64,000 nucleotides of DNA, from positions 5,022,001 through 5,086,000 of the forward strand of contig NZ_CP195106.1 of the NCBI RefSeq assembly GCF_051175385.1, given 5' to 3'. This document shows, piece by piece, positions 31,400-39,422 of this stretch. Source of the stretch: Tundrisphaera lichenicola. GTDB lineage: Bacteria; Planctomycetota; Planctomycetia; Isosphaerales; Isosphaeraceae. Every line of letters starts with the position of its first letter. The first letter of the stretch is position 1. The notes beneath the pieces are model-generated. The model was not told the origin of the DNA, did not search any database, and saw only the letters and a list, made by a program, of their open reading frames with translations. The position numbers were made by a program, and so were the translations under genes.

Positions 31400-33109
31400 T
31401 CAGGGCTTCGGTGAGTCTTTAAGCTTCTTCACTTCGGGTTCCGGCACCGTCGATACCTTGCCCTCATCACCATTCAAGATGGAGAGTTCGAGCTTGGCTC
31501 GAGTGCAAAGATCGGCCACCTCCGGATAGGCATCGAACCGGGTTAGTATATCGTTCAGAATCTCACGAGCATATTTTTGGGCTGTTTCATTATTCGCCAA
31601 TTGATCGGGAATTGCCGCCTTTTCCAGGAGTCCAATCACGGTCTCGCGCCTGAGCCGGATCGCCGTCGCAAGTTCATCGGCTCTGGACTGGGCCAACAAG
31701 ATCCAACCTCGATTCTCGCGACCTTCCCCTGTCAGTTGCTTGGCCATATCACGCCAGAGCACTTCCGCATCACCATCGTGATGGCGCTTGACGGCGGCTG
31801 TGGCCTCCTCGAATGTGTGTACGTAGAGGGCTTCCGCCTCATTTTTTGGTTTGCTGAATGCGGCCAGATTCGGTTTCTCGAGGATCTCGGCGCGTCGCTG
31901 GATGTCCCGGAGGTCGAGTCGATCCCGCCAGGCCTCGGTCTGCTCCTTGTAAGCGTGAAGCGGGAAGCGAGTTTCCAAAGGATCGAGATACTCATCTCGG
32001 GCCCGAACCCAATCGAGGGGATCGTCCGAGGCCATGAGCGACTCGGCTTTCCGGTAAAGGTAATTCGCGCCGGGAGGCCAGGCCAGGTAGGCGATCGTAC
32101 CGGAGACCAGGACCAAGCCCGCCAGCAAACCGATCGTTTCAAGCCGAATCCCGAACCTCGACTGCTTGATCTTCTTCTTGATGCGGGTCGGTCGAGGTCC
32201 GACCGAGTCGGTAAGGATCTCGGCTCGCTGGGGCATCGAGGCGGCTGTGCCGGGCTCGGGCCAGACCATCGGGATCGATACCTTCTTGTTCGCCTTCTCC
32301 AGGAGACCTCGGAGGATCTGACCGACGGCCGTGGCATCCCAGGGTCGATCGGTGGGCGATTTGGCCATGAGGCTGACGACGAGGTCGTCGAGGGCCTTGG
32401 GAATTTCCTCGACCTTGCGACTGGGCCGTGGAGGAGGCTCGTTGATGTGCATGTGCATCATCACCACCGCCGACGAGCCGCTAAATGGAGTATCGCCCGT
32501 GAGCATCTGATAGAAGACAGCCCCGAGGGCGTAAAGATCGGTCTTATGGCTGATCTCGGGCGTCCCTCGGATCTGCTCGGGGGCCATATAGGCCGCAGTT
32601 CCGAGCGTCCTGCCCGTCCCCGTAAGGGCAGTCCGGTCAAGAACCTTCGCAATTCCGAAATCGGCGAGCTTGAGCTGACCCCTGTCGTTGAGCATCAAGT
32701 TGGACGGCTTGAGGTCGCGGTGAAAGACGCCCCGGTCGTGGGCATATTGCAGGGCGTCGCAGAGCTGGACCCCGAGTTCCGCGACCTTTCGCCAGGGGAA
32801 TACCCCCTTATCGCGCAGGACTTTATCGAGTGTCGGCCCAGAGACGTACTCCATCGCGTAGTAATACGTCCCGGCGGATCGACCTCTGGCGATATATCGG
32901 ACGATATTGGGGTGTCGGAACTGCTCCAGGATCTCGGCCTCGCGTTCGAAACGCTGGAAGGCCTTCCCTTTACCGATCTGATCGGCGGCGATGACCTTGA
33001 TGGCCACCTTTCGCTCTTTCCCTTCCTGAACCCCTCGATAGACAACGCCCATCGCGCCGGAGCCCAGTTCGGCCTCGATCCGGAATGATCCCAGTTTCTG
33101 GCCGATCAT
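31400..33109 (-). CDS. Membrane-anchored serine/threonine protein kinase
   Basis: The 569-residue protein has an N-terminal eukaryotic-like kinase domain (about residues 9-270): GSGAMGVVYRG loop, VAIKV with the catalytic Lys38, HRDLKPSN with Asp132 and Asn137, ADFGIAK with Asp150, and GTAAYMAPEQIRGTPE for substrate binding. A juxtamembrane Lys/Arg-rich stretch, one membrane helix (LLAGLVLVSGTIAYLAWPPG) and a helical extracytoplasmic region of about 220 residues follow; the latter resembles TPR-type repeats found in planctomycete kinases and may sense envelope state. ATG 33109 is preferred over GTG 33115 because AAGGAAG is better spaced. Confidence 0.93.
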   Translation of the reverse strand: MIGQKLGSFRIEAELGSGAMGVVYRGVQEGKERKVAIKVIAADQIGKGKAFQRFEREAEILEQFRHPNIVRYIARGRSAGTYYYAMEYVSGPTLDKVLRDKGVFPWRKVAELGVQLCDALQYAHDRGVFHRDLKPSNLMLNDRGQLKLADFGIAKVLDRTALTGTGRTLGTAAYMAPEQIRGTPEISHKTDLYALGAVFYQMLTGDTPFSGSSAVVMMHMHINEPPPRPSRKVEEIPKALDDLVVSLMAKSPTDRPWDATAVGQILRGLLEKANKKVSIPMVWPEPGTAASMPQRAEILTDSVGPRPTRIKKKIKQSRFGIRLETIGLLAGLVLVSGTIAYLAWPPGANYLYRKAESLMASDDPLDWVRARDEYLDPLETRFPLHAYKEQTEAWRDRLDLRDIQRRAEILEKPNLAAFSKPKNEAEALYVHTFEEATAAVKRHHDGDAEVLWRDMAKQLTGEGRENRGWILLAQSRADELATAIRLRRETVIGLLEKAAIPDQLANNETAQKYAREILNDILTRFDAYPEVADLCTRAKLELSILNGDEGKVSTVPEPEVKKLKDSPKP

Positions 33110-33294
33110 GGTCACTTCCTTGGGAGCATTCGGCGACGACGGATGGCGTGAATCGGGCTCGGAGGTGAATTTCCCTAACCCAATTGCCTCTTGACCGTTC
33201 CCGTTAGGATTCGGGGAAATTCCAATTTCAAGAGTTCTGATCCAAGATCAGAACTCGCAACCGGAGATCTTTCTCATCCGAGCGAGACGGCCTT

Positions 33295-35439
33295 CTAGGA
33301 GCGTGGCATCTGGCATGACAAACCGCCCGCAGCCGGCAAATAACTATTCTGGACGTAATCCATGACCATCCGATCGGCATTGAACCGCCAGGCCAGCGAC
33401 CGGAGAGCTGACTTTTGCCGGGCGATCCACCCTCGCGGAAGGCCGAACGAGTCGCGATCGTAGAAGAGGGGTACAACCTCGTTGGTCAAGGTCGCTATCA
33501 ACGAATTGTGATCTCGCTCATCCTGCACTGAGGGGACCGAGTGCGACAATCCCGTGCCGATGGCGAACCCATTCGTTCCATCATAGGCCTCGGCCCACCA
33601 GCCGTCGAGGATCGAGAAGTTCAACGCTCCATTGAGCAATGCCTTCTCACCGGATGTGCCGCTAGCTTCCTGGGGCCGTCGCGGATTGTTGAGCCAGACG
33701 TCAACTCCCTGGACGAGGTGCCGAGCGACGTTCATGTCGTAGTCTTCGACGAAAACCAGCTTCTGTTCAAGCCGCGCGTCGCGGGTCAGCTTGACGATGC
33801 CCTGGATTAGCTCCTTGCCGAAGTGGTCTTCGGGGTGGGCCTTCCCCGCGAAGATGAACTGGATCGGCCGAGCTGAGCCGTTGACCAACTCGACCAGCCG
33901 CTCGACATCCTTCAGGACCAGTCCGGCCCGCTTGTAAGTGGCAAATCGTCGGGCGAAGCCGATGGTCAGCGTGTCGAGCCCGAGAGCGGTCGAGGCCCGA
34001 TAGATCGCCTCTTGCCCCTCACCTCGACGAGTGGCCTGCGCGACCAACCTCCGTCGCACGAACTCGATGAGCGCGGCTTTGAGAACCTGCTGAGTTTCCC
34101 AGAACTCGGCGTCGTCGATATCCTTGATATTGGCCCAAATCTCAGGATCGCTCATCGATCGAAGCCAGGCCGGTCCGAGATGTCGATCGAAGAGTTGGTG
34201 CATCTGGGGTGCGACCCAACTGCGGACATGGACCCCGTTGGTGATGTGCCCGATCGGGACTTCTTCTTCCGTCCGATTGGGATAGAGCGGATGCCACATC
34301 TGTCGAGAGACCTGGCCATGAAGGGCACTCACGCCATTCGCGTGTCGGTCGAGCTTCAGGGCCAGGACCGTCATGCAGAATGGCTCATTGGTATCGGTGG
34401 TATGCACCCGACCCAGGCCCATGAAATCGTCATAGGAGAGATGGAGCGACTCGCGGAGTTTGCCCAGGTGCTCCTCGACGAGTGCTGCGGGGAATCGGTC
34501 GTGACCGGCGGCCACCGGGGTATGCGTGGTGAATACGGTCATCTTGGCGACGTCGCGAGCCGCCTCGCCGAAAGGCAAACCTTCAGAATCCATCAGCGAC
34601 CGAATCATCTCGAGTCCGGCGAACGCGCTATGGCCTTCGTTCAAGTGAAGGACGGAAGGATTGATGCCGAATGCCTTGACTGCCTTGACTCCACCAACAC
34701 CGAGCAGCAGTTCCTGCCGGATTCGGACCCGGGCATCTCCACCATAGAGCCGAGAGGTCAGCGCCCGATCTGATTCGGAATTCTCATCGACCTTCGAATC
34801 GAGTAGGAGGAGCGAGGTCCGACCCACCCAGGCCCTCCAGACCCTGGCGTGAAGGACGCCCACGCCGGTCTCGATCGAGATCCGGATCGGGACTCCGTCC
34901 GGCCCTCGTGCTGGCTCGATCGGTAGTAGGTCGGGGTTGTTGTTCGAGTAGGTTTCTTGTTGCCAACCCGCAGCATCGAGCGACTGACGAAAATACCCTT
35001 CCGCATACAGGAGTCCGATACCGATGAGAGGGATCCCGAGGTCGCTGGCACTCTTCAGGTGATCGCCCGCCAGGACTCCCAACCCTCCCGAATAGATCGG
35101 CAAGCTTTCGTGGAGTCCAAACTCGGCGGAGAAGTAGGCCACCGGGCGGGCTCGGAGAGGGGAGGCGTGGACCAGCCCCCAGGAATCGGTATTTTTAAGG
35201 TATTCGGAAAGTCGACGAAATGCGTAATCGACCCGCGAGTGAAGAGCTCCGGCATCGGTCAAACGCTGGAAGTCTTCGGGGGGAATCTTCTTGAGAAATT
35301 CGATCGGGTTGTGATCGGTGGCACGCCAGAGAACCGGGTCGAGTTCGCGGAACAAGCTGACGACATTGGGCTGCCAGGTCCACCAGAGGTTGCGGGCGAG
35401 TTCTCGTAGCTTGTCCTCGACTTTCGCCTGTCCGACCAT
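33295..35439 (-). CDS. glgP: Alpha-glucan (glycogen/maltodextrin) phosphorylase
   Basis: The enzyme releases glucose-1-phosphate from alpha-1,4-glucans with pyridoxal phosphate. The 714-residue protein is the short bacterial/archaeal type with an N-terminal DUF3417 region (ELARNLWWTWQPNVVSLFRE), the active-site segment YFSAEFGLHESLPIYSGGLG, the substrate region HLNEGHSAFAGLEMIR, and the PLP-binding end EASGTSGEKALLNGALNFSI followed by LDGWWAEAYDGTNGFAIG. No glycogen synthase or branching enzyme is adjacent. It would act in mobilising storage polysaccharide in the cytoplasm. The stop is 180 bp from the kinase start, with nothing recognisable between. Confidence 0.95.
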   Translation of the reverse strand: MVGQAKVEDKLRELARNLWWTWQPNVVSLFRELDPVLWRATDHNPIEFLKKIPPEDFQRLTDAGALHSRVDYAFRRLSEYLKNTDSWGLVHASPLRARPVAYFSAEFGLHESLPIYSGGLGVLAGDHLKSASDLGIPLIGIGLLYAEGYFRQSLDAAGWQQETYSNNNPDLLPIEPARGPDGVPIRISIETGVGVLHARVWRAWVGRTSLLLLDSKVDENSESDRALTSRLYGGDARVRIRQELLLGVGGVKAVKAFGINPSVLHLNEGHSAFAGLEMIRSLMDSEGLPFGEAARDVAKMTVFTTHTPVAAGHDRFPAALVEEHLGKLRESLHLSYDDFMGLGRVHTTDTNEPFCMTVLALKLDRHANGVSALHGQVSRQMWHPLYPNRTEEEVPIGHITNGVHVRSWVAPQMHQLFDRHLGPAWLRSMSDPEIWANIKDIDDAEFWETQQVLKAALIEFVRRRLVAQATRRGEGQEAIYRASTALGLDTLTIGFARRFATYKRAGLVLKDVERLVELVNGSARPIQFIFAGKAHPEDHFGKELIQGIVKLTRDARLEQKLVFVEDYDMNVARHLVQGVDVWLNNPRRPQEASGTSGEKALLNGALNFSILDGWWAEAYDGTNGFAIGTGLSHSVPSVQDERDHNSLIATLTNEVVPLFYDRDSFGLPRGWIARQKSALRSLAWRFNADRMVMDYVQNSYLPAAGGLSCQMPRS

Positions 35440-35989
35440 GCCGTTTCCCCAATATCAATGATGAAAGGCCAACCGACCGGCCAAGTCACGCCAATCGCTC
35501 GTGGACTCAAGCCGGATAGTATGGCGAGTTTCGTCGAAATTGCCAGACCTTGCCTCTTCGCGTGAAGTGGCAACTCGGTGCTCGGCTCATCATTAGAGTA
35601 GAACCCACATGGCAGGTATGCCTCGTGGAAGATCAGGCAGATAATCCGGATCGTGATAGCCGAGAGGTCGAGTGTCGTTCGGCGGATCGAGCGGCGAGGA
35701 CGTCGGATGAACGAAGCAGGGCGCGACCCAGAGGCCCTCCATCGGCTCAAGATCCATGAGCAAACGAACGAGTCGAACGTCGGATATTGGTCGAATCCGG
35801 AGGTAGGGATGCCTCGTCTTTCGATCGCGAGCTAGTGAAAGAACAGGTTCTTGCAAGGCGGAGATCGTGTGTAATCGCGCTTGATTCGGAGGAAGAATGA
35901 ATGGCTCAAGAATTGCACTGTCTGGTCAATCGCGCCTGAGTAGTCGAATTCAACTCTGATTTCAGATGGCGATGTGGAGTGAAACAACC
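35440..35989. other. Intergenic region between divergent genes, 550 bp
   Basis: This separates glgP (minus) from the PH-domain gene (plus). It becomes AT-richer from about 35830 to 35965, where the plus-strand promoter is likely. An 87-codon minus frame (35593-35856) has no recognisable motif and weaker GC3 than true genes. Nothing else seen. Confidence 0.45.
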
Positions 35990-36745
35990 ATGGCCAGAAA
36001 CGAGCCTGGGCTTCTTGGGGCGGTGTCCGCGGCGACCACAAATCTCGATCCTGTGGTCGCTTCGAATTCATCCGGTGAAACACCAGTCGATCCATCCGGA
36101 AATTTCAGGGAACCCGAGCCTCTCTATCCCCAAGGCGTCCCGAATCCACAAGGGACCGTGACGCCGACGATCCAAAGAGATGCGCCCATGTCACAATCCA
36201 ATCTGGCCGGAAATTCAGAGAACCATGGCGAATCGGGCGTCGAGGGAGAGGTCTTGGTCTGGGAAACCACCTACTCGATGAAGAATTTCGTCGGGCGTAT
36301 CGTCGGCATGACGCTCTTGTCGCTCGCCTGGACCGCGTTCGCGATTTATACCTGGGGGATGGGTCACGAGAATCATTCCTCATTGACCTGGGCCGCCGGA
36401 GCGCTCCTGGCAATTCTCTGGGTGTCTCTCATGACTCGCCTTCTGAGAGCCCGCTTCAGCCATTATTACCGACTCACGAACCGGCGACTGTTCGTCTCAA
36501 CCGGGATCTTCAATCGCCGACGCGACATGATGGAATTGTTGAGTGTGAAGGATGTCTTCACCCGACAGCAAAGTTTGACGGATCGATGGCTCGAACTCGG
36601 AACCGTCGTTGTTGTGCCGAACGAGAAGGAAACTCCCACCTTTTATCTACCGGGCGTCGAAGACCCGAAGCAGGTCATGGATCTCATCTGGCATCAGTCG
36701 CGAACGGAACGCGATCATCGGACGATCAAGGTCGACAGCGTGTAG
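35990..36745 (+). CDS. Membrane protein with bacterial PH (bPH2/DUF304) domain
   Basis: About 95 N-terminal residues are hydrophilic and low in complexity (Pro, Asn, Gly, Gln). Two membrane helices follow (GMTLLSLAWTAFAIYTWGMG and TWAAGALLAILWVSLMTRLL), then a PH-like domain with the bPH2 pattern YYRLTNRRLFVSTGIFNRRR, ELLSVKDVFTRQQSLTDRWL and TPTFYLPGVEDPKQV. Such proteins sit in the inner membrane with the PH module in the cytoplasm; their roles are mostly unknown, with some linked to membrane stress. GGAGTG stands about 10 bp before ATG 35990; ATG 35966 and ATG 36188 are alternatives, the last removing the disordered start. Confidence 0.8.
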   Translation: MARNEPGLLGAVSAATTNLDPVVASNSSGETPVDPSGNFREPEPLYPQGVPNPQGTVTPTIQRDAPMSQSNLAGNSENHGESGVEGEVLVWETTYSMKNFVGRIVGMTLLSLAWTAFAIYTWGMGHENHSSLTWAAGALLAILWVSLMTRLLRARFSHYYRLTNRRLFVSTGIFNRRRDMMELLSVKDVFTRQQSLTDRWLELGTVVVVPNEKETPTFYLPGVEDPKQVMDLIWHQSRTERDHRTIKVDSV

Positions 36746-36842
36746 AAAGCTCCATGAAGCTTCGAGAGGGTTGCCCGGATCGGTCGCTCCTCTTAGACTG
36801 AATGCGTCTCGTAACCAGGAAGTTGTCGAGGATCACCGACGC

Positions 36843-37166
36843 ATGCCTACCGTGACCGTTGAGGGCGAGAAGTCGTTCGAGGTTGAGGCTGGGACGAAAC
36901 TCGTCCTCGCCATCGAAGACTCGGGAATTGACATCCTCCACAAATGTGGCGGTAACGCCCGATGCACCACCTGCCGTGTCCAGGTACTCGCGGGTGATCT
37001 CGCGCCTCTGGGCGATCTGGAGCGGGAGCGACTGGCCCGGGAGGCATCTTTTGGCCCAGATATCCGGCTTTCTTGCCAGGTGAGGGTCGAGTCCGACCTG
37101 ACGATCCGGGTGCTCGGGCGTGTCGGAGATTCCGGGATTCCCGCCGGTGCCAGGCCGATCGACTGA
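36843..37166 (+). CDS. 2Fe-2S ferredoxin
   Basis: The 107-residue protein has the plant-type 2Fe-2S pattern C-x5-C-x2-C-x33-C (Cys35, Cys41, Cys44, Cys78) within LHKCGGNARCTTCRVQVLAG and RLSCQVRV. It would be a small soluble electron carrier. The spacing is that of the ferredoxins used with oxygenases or as general donors. Its likely partner is not adjacent: the PH-domain gene ends about 100 bp upstream and a zinc-ribbon gene faces it downstream. Start ATG 36843 has GAGG about 12 bp upstream. Confidence 0.92.
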   Translation: MPTVTVEGEKSFEVEAGTKLVLAIEDSGIDILHKCGGNARCTTCRVQVLAGDLAPLGDLERERLAREASFGPDIRLSCQVRVESDLTIRVLGRVGDSGIPAGARPID

Positions 37167-37218
37167 TTAAGTCGATGCGACCTTCTGGCAGCTTGAGTCA
37201 TGCGGCATGGAACGGAAA

Positions 37219-37239
37219 CGGCGACCTTTAAGGTCGCCG
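37219..37239. terminator. Bidirectional terminator hairpin
   Basis: Perfect 8-bp arms CGGCGACC and GGTCGCCG with loop TTTAA lie between the converging ferredoxin gene and the small zinc-ribbon gene. Short T/A tracts flank both sides, so it can end transcription from either direction. Confidence 0.6.
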
Positions 37240-37311
37240 GAAACGTTTATCGACCTTGATTCTAGCCCTCGCCCGATCTATCCGAGACGAGAAAACCTGA
37301 TTCATACAGGA

Positions 37312-37434
37312 TCAACGCTGGGCTTCGCTGCACTTCTTGCAACGGAAGGCCCGCTTCCGGATCGATCCCCCGCAACGCTTGCAGGTATGATTCTTGGATT
37401 GACGACTCTTCTTTTTGCGGGGTCGAAATGGCAC
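37312..37434 (-). CDS. 40-residue basic zinc-ribbon protein
   Basis: Read on the minus strand from GTG 37434, the frame encodes 40 residues: a very basic start (PFRPRKKKSRQSK) and a CxxC-x10-CxxC zinc ribbon (TCKRCGGSIRKRAFRCKKCS; Cys18, 21, 32, 35), ending EAQR. AGGTGA lies 3 bp before the start. Size, charge and cysteine spacing resemble small zinc-ribbon ribosomal proteins such as bL32, although the sequence is not bL32 itself, so an RNA- or ribosome-associated role is a fair guess. A hairpin terminator (37219-37239) follows. It is too short for many gene finders. No close family is known to me. Confidence 0.65.
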   Translation of the reverse strand: MPFRPRKKKSRQSKNHTCKRCGGSIRKRAFRCKKCSEAQR

Positions 37435-37573
37435 GAGTCACCTCGAAGAACTAAATCGTTAAAGCCTCGACCACCAGGCCAAGGCGTATACTATTTAGAG
37501 TAACTTAACGGGGTGTGGGCTGGCCATAGGAATTGGAGCCCCCGACTCGGATTCTTGCGGAGCTATCTCCCGA

Positions 37574-38266
37574 ATGCTCGACGCACTTGTCATTGCCCCG
37601 CATCCGGACGATGCGGAACTCGGAATGGGAGGAACGATCGTCCGCCTAATTCATCAAGGGTGGAAGGTCGGAATTCTCGACCTGACCAGCGGAGAGCCCA
37701 CGCCACTCGGAACACTTGAGATCCGAGCGAAAGAGACCGCCGAAGCCACACAGATCCTTGGCGTTTCCTGGCGGAGGAACCTGGGCCTGCCCAATCGTAA
37801 TTTGGAACCCTCCCTGCTCCATCGCCGGGCTCTCGCGAGTGTCTTTCGGGAAGTCCGACCACGGCTCCTATTCGCCCCATTTTGGGAAGATGCCCACCCT
37901 GACCACACGGCCGCTACCAAGCTTGTGGAGGACGCAAAGTTTTGGAGTAAACTCTCTAAGAGCGACATCCCCGGAGAGCCATTCCACCCATCTCGCATCC
38001 TCTACTATTTCAGTGTGCATTTGCGGATCGTGGAGCGACCGAGCTTCCTCGTTGACATCTCCGACCAGATCGAACGAAAACTCGATTCGATGAAAGCTTA
38101 CCGATCCCAACTCGTCGACAATCAGACGTCGGGCAAACCGACCGTTATCGACTCGGTCGTCGATCGAAATCGATTTTGGGGTCATACCATCGGCGTTCGT
38201 CACGCCGAACCCTTTGCCAGCCGCGAGCCGATCGGGTTGTCTGGGCTGGACGGGTTATTGCTCTGA
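37574..38266 (+). CDS. bshB1: PIG-L/LmbE deacetylase, BshB1-like
   Basis: The 230-residue enzyme has the PIG-L fold metal motif VIAPHPDDAELGMGGTIVRL and the second site FWEDAHPDHTAATKLV. Several features match the bacillithiol-pathway N-acetylglucosaminyl-malate deacetylase BshB1 rather than other LmbE proteins: DLTSGEPTPLGTLEIRAKE, ILGVSWRRNLGLPNRNLEP, and the C-terminal GHTIGVRHAEPFASREPIG. If correct it would help make a low-molecular-weight thiol; bshA and bshC are not in this window. The gene is convergent with the next one, 6 bp away. Confidence 0.85.
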   Translation: MLDALVIAPHPDDAELGMGGTIVRLIHQGWKVGILDLTSGEPTPLGTLEIRAKETAEATQILGVSWRRNLGLPNRNLEPSLLHRRALASVFREVRPRLLFAPFWEDAHPDHTAATKLVEDAKFWSKLSKSDIPGEPFHPSRILYYFSVHLRIVERPSFLVDISDQIERKLDSMKAYRSQLVDNQTSGKPTVIDSVVDRNRFWGHTIGVRHAEPFASREPIGLSGLDGLLL

Positions 38267-38272
38267 TCGGCC

Positions 38273-39328
38273 TCATTTTGCGTTGGCATAAGGGCTTCGA
38301 GGATATTCTTGCTTGAGGCGTTCCAACGTCTCGGCGGCGCGATCCGAGACCCCGAGTTCCTTCCAGAGAATGGCGATCTGGGACAGGGCTCTGGCATGCT
38401 CTTCCTTCTCGCGACTGAAGAGCAGATCAGTGTGCAGGAAGGCGTACAGGGCGTCTCGATTTCTTCCGGCCGCGTGCAAGCAATCGCCCAGGGTATTGTG
38501 CGCCACAGCCTGGGTCGCGGCGTCTTCGGGCGGTGACTCCTTGATGACGCCCCGGACGGTAGCCTCGGCCTCGGCGAATTTCTTCTGGGCCAGCAGGGTC
38601 TCCGCCTTGTTGAGCTGTGCATCTCGACGCTTGGCCGATCCTTGGGGGGATGAGGCGATCACTTTATCGAGTTCGGAGATCGCCTGATCGAGTTGCCCTT
38701 TACGCGTCAGGATCTTGATCCGGAAAAGCGCAGCTCGATCATTCCCTTTGGGGAGATTCGTGAGTTCCTTCAGGGTTGCTTCGACTCCTGAATAGTCTTC
38801 TCGCGAAATCTGGAGCTTGGCCAGGGACTCCAGCGCAAGCCCCATGTGCCTGCCATTCCTGTAGGTCCTCGAAAAAGCCTCGAGGGCCGAAGTGGCCTCG
38901 GCGACTTTACTCGCGTCGTTGGAAGCCTGCTCCACCAAAATTCGGACCTGGCCGAACGCGGAGTCCTCGGCGATAAACGGCTTTCCGATCGCTTCGCTCT
39001 CGGCCTTCTTGTAGAGATCCGCCGCCTCGCTCAGCGCATTCGCCGACTCCTTCGCCTGGGCCTGATCGAGGCTGGCGGGATGCCCGTCGTAGCTGATCGA
39101 GTCGACCTCGTTCGTTGGTATCGTCGTGACTGTATTGCCCAGCTTGACTTCGACCTTGGTGGGCGACTCGGATATCACTGTGCCCCGGACCAAACCTCCC
39201 GCTGCTCCCTTGGTCGTCGCGTCCGGCGTTAAAGTCACCACGTCAGCCAGGCCGACCGTTATCGAGATCAGCGGCAGGGCGAAGCCCGAGGCAACGCTCG
39301 CCAGAAGTTTGTGGTGTCGACTCGACAT
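38273..39328 (-). CDS. Secreted TPR protein
   Basis: From ATG 39328 (AAGGGA upstream) the product has a signal peptide (MSSRHHKLLASVASGFALPL, then ISITVGLA) and a small beta-rich segment (residues 30-75, LVRGTVISESPTKVEVKLGN) typical of exported planctomycete proteins that precede TPRs. The remaining ~270 residues are tetratricopeptide-like repeats (EATLKELTNLPKGNDRAALF, NKAETLLAQKKFAEAEATVR, AVAHNTLGDCLHAAGRNRDA). It is probably periplasmic and binds proteins; its target is unknown. It lies immediately after a larger TPR gene on the same strand (94 bp), so the two may function together. Confidence 0.8.
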   Translation of the reverse strand: MSSRHHKLLASVASGFALPLISITVGLADVVTLTPDATTKGAAGGLVRGTVISESPTKVEVKLGNTVTTIPTNEVDSISYDGHPASLDQAQAKESANALSEAADLYKKAESEAIGKPFIAEDSAFGQVRILVEQASNDASKVAEATSALEAFSRTYRNGRHMGLALESLAKLQISREDYSGVEATLKELTNLPKGNDRAALFRIKILTRKGQLDQAISELDKVIASSPQGSAKRRDAQLNKAETLLAQKKFAEAEATVRGVIKESPPEDAATQAVAHNTLGDCLHAAGRNRDALYAFLHTDLLFSREKEEHARALSQIAILWKELGVSDRAAETLERLKQEYPRSPYANAK

Positions 39329-39422
39329 CGGGATTCGATCCCTTTCGGAGGACTGTGGGGGACGACGAGGAATTTCGATCAATCGGGTCGGTTACCGTAA
39401 GGCGAATGACAGGGATCCGCGA

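Noticed and set aside
30993..31529. Plus-strand 178-codon frame upstream of and overlapping the kinase 3' end
   Set aside because: The second half is the antisense of the kinase tail; the first half has no motif or ribosome-binding site and its composition is not gene-like.
35593..35856. Minus-strand 87-codon frame between glgP and the PH-domain gene
   Set aside because: Third-position GC is lower than in true genes here and no motif is seen.
37207..37503. Plus-strand 98-codon frame
   Set aside because: It runs opposite to the zinc-ribbon gene and over its terminator; it has no ribosome-binding site or motif, while the minus frame has both.
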